From JADLGL01 sp963823045 (lineage in GTDB: Bacteria; Pseudomonadota; Alphaproteobacteria; Rhizobiales; Kaistiaceae), in assembly GCA_963823045.1 (NCBI GenBank), contig CAWGKA010000004.1, positions 124,001 to 188,000 of the forward strand: a stretch of 64,000 bases of DNA, in the 5' to 3' direction. Shown here piece by piece: positions 63,562 to 64,000 of this stretch. Positions within the stretch are counted from its first letter, which is position 1. The number at the start of each line of letters is the position of its first letter. The position numbers and the translations under genes are program-made. The notes beneath the pieces are model-generated. The model was not told the DNA's origin. It was given only the letters and a program-made list of their open reading frames with translations, and did not search any database.

Positions 63562-64000
63562 TGACCGACCTCTCGGTACAGCCAGCGATGCGGCCGCCGG
63601 TAAACAGGCGGCGCAAGGGATTCACGGCCCTCATCGTCGGCGGCGTCGTGCTCGGCATGGTCGGCATGTCCTTCGCCGCCGTTCCGCTCTACCGCATCTT
63701 CTGCCAGGTCACCGGCTATGGCGGGACGACGCAGTCGGCGGATGACGTCACGGACGTCGTGCTGGCGCGCGAGGTCTATGTTCAGTTCGATTCCAACATC
63801 GCTCCCGGGCTTGGTTGGGACTTTCGTCCCGAGCAGCGGCGCGTGAAGGTTCACATCGGCCAGGCGACGGAAATCGCCTACATCGCCACCAACACGACCG
63901 ATCACCCGGTCACTGGCCAGGCGATCTTTAACGTCACGCCGGAGACGGTTGGCGCCTACTTCGTCAAGGTCGAGTGTTTCTGCTTTACGCAGCAGACGCT
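63561..64000 (+). CDS. ctaG: Cytochrome c oxidase assembly protein CtaG (Cox11), partial
   Basis: The first ~146 residues are visible; the gene runs past the window end. N-terminal TM helix FTALIVGGVVLGMVGMSFAA, then PLYRIFCQVTGYGGTTQ (conserved Cys) and the copper-binding motif VECFCFTQQT near the edge. It inserts CuB into subunit I. Fourth assembly step in the operon ctaC-ctaD-ctaB-ctaF-ctaG. Confidence 0.95.
   Translation, partial: MTDLSVQPAMRPPVNRRRKGFTALIVGGVVLGMVGMSFAAVPLYRIFCQVTGYGGTTQSADDVTDVVLAREVYVQFDSNIAPGLGWDFRPEQRRVKVHIGQATEIAYIATNTTDHPVTGQAIFNVTPETVGAYFVKVECFCFTQQT

Overview
The window is a stretch of high-GC alphaproteobacterial chromosome, almost certainly from the order Hyphomicrobiales (Rhizobiales). 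The evidence is the PstA/PstC architecture, DUF1488 and DUF6101 proteins, IalB-type proteins, bifunctional CysN-CysC, the uppP-fzlA-queG neighbourhood, histone-deacetylase-like/xseB/dxs/tlyA clustering, and tldD next to the coxB-coxA-ctaB-ctaF-ctaG cytochrome oxidase operon. Genes are tightly packed and often overlap by ATGA, GTGA or TGATG. I see no transposase, integrase, phage gene, CRISPR array or rRNA. One tRNA (Leu, CAG) is present.

Layout: 1-4 kb holds the start of RNase D, a TVP38/DedA-like membrane protein, a PHB-depolymerase-like esterase, an unknown protein, an HPP-CBS membrane protein and a DUF1488 protein. 4.2-11.4 kb holds tRNA-Leu, an NDUFA9-like protein, uppP, fzlA, queG and a coupled run of small genes, an HPF-like ribosome protein and an alpha/beta hydrolase. 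11.6-17.6 kb is translation machinery: infC (ATT start), rpmI, rplT, pheS, a sulfotransferase gene inserted between the two Phe-tRNA synthetase subunits, and pheT. 17.6-25.2 kb is the phosphate regulon phoR-pstSCAB-phoU-phoB on the minus strand, with a Pho box before pstS. 25.6-34 kb holds a large disordered membrane protein, sulfate activation (cysD, cysNC), an ABC exporter pair, cysQ and a carbamoylase-type amidohydrolase. 34-41.7 kb holds an omega-aminotransferase, purD, a LysE exporter, ubiA, DUF6101 and an FAD oxidoreductase. 41.8-45.9 kb carries fabI, a phosphoglycerate-mutase-like phosphatase, aroC and ribB. 46-52 kb runs tlyA, an MFS transporter, dxs, xseB, an HDAC-like protein and a crotonase on the minus strand. 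52-64 kb carries tsaC, a DnaJ-class protein, pdxH, a KefB-like antiporter, tldD, two IalB paralogs and the cox operon, cut at ctaG.

The most striking property is pervasive single-base frame disruption. About 22 indels fall in 16 genes, and about 20 of them are +1 insertions. They hit genes expected to be essential (pheT, tsaC, purD, ubiA) and five of the seven pho operon genes, while neighbouring genes are intact. Protein homology continues cleanly across each break, so insertion-biased sequencing or assembly error is the likeliest cause. Coordinates given for these genes span the whole locus and the text names the break.

Functional links: PAPS synthesis (cysD, cysNC), PAP removal (cysQ) and a PAPS-type sulfotransferase all lie within 19 kb. 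The aminotransferase and carbamoylase look like part of a beta-alanine/pyrimidine-type catabolic unit. The cell-envelope and division genes (uppP, fzlA) and translation genes (infC, rpmI, rplT, pheST, tlyA, queG, tsaC) are housekeeping functions.
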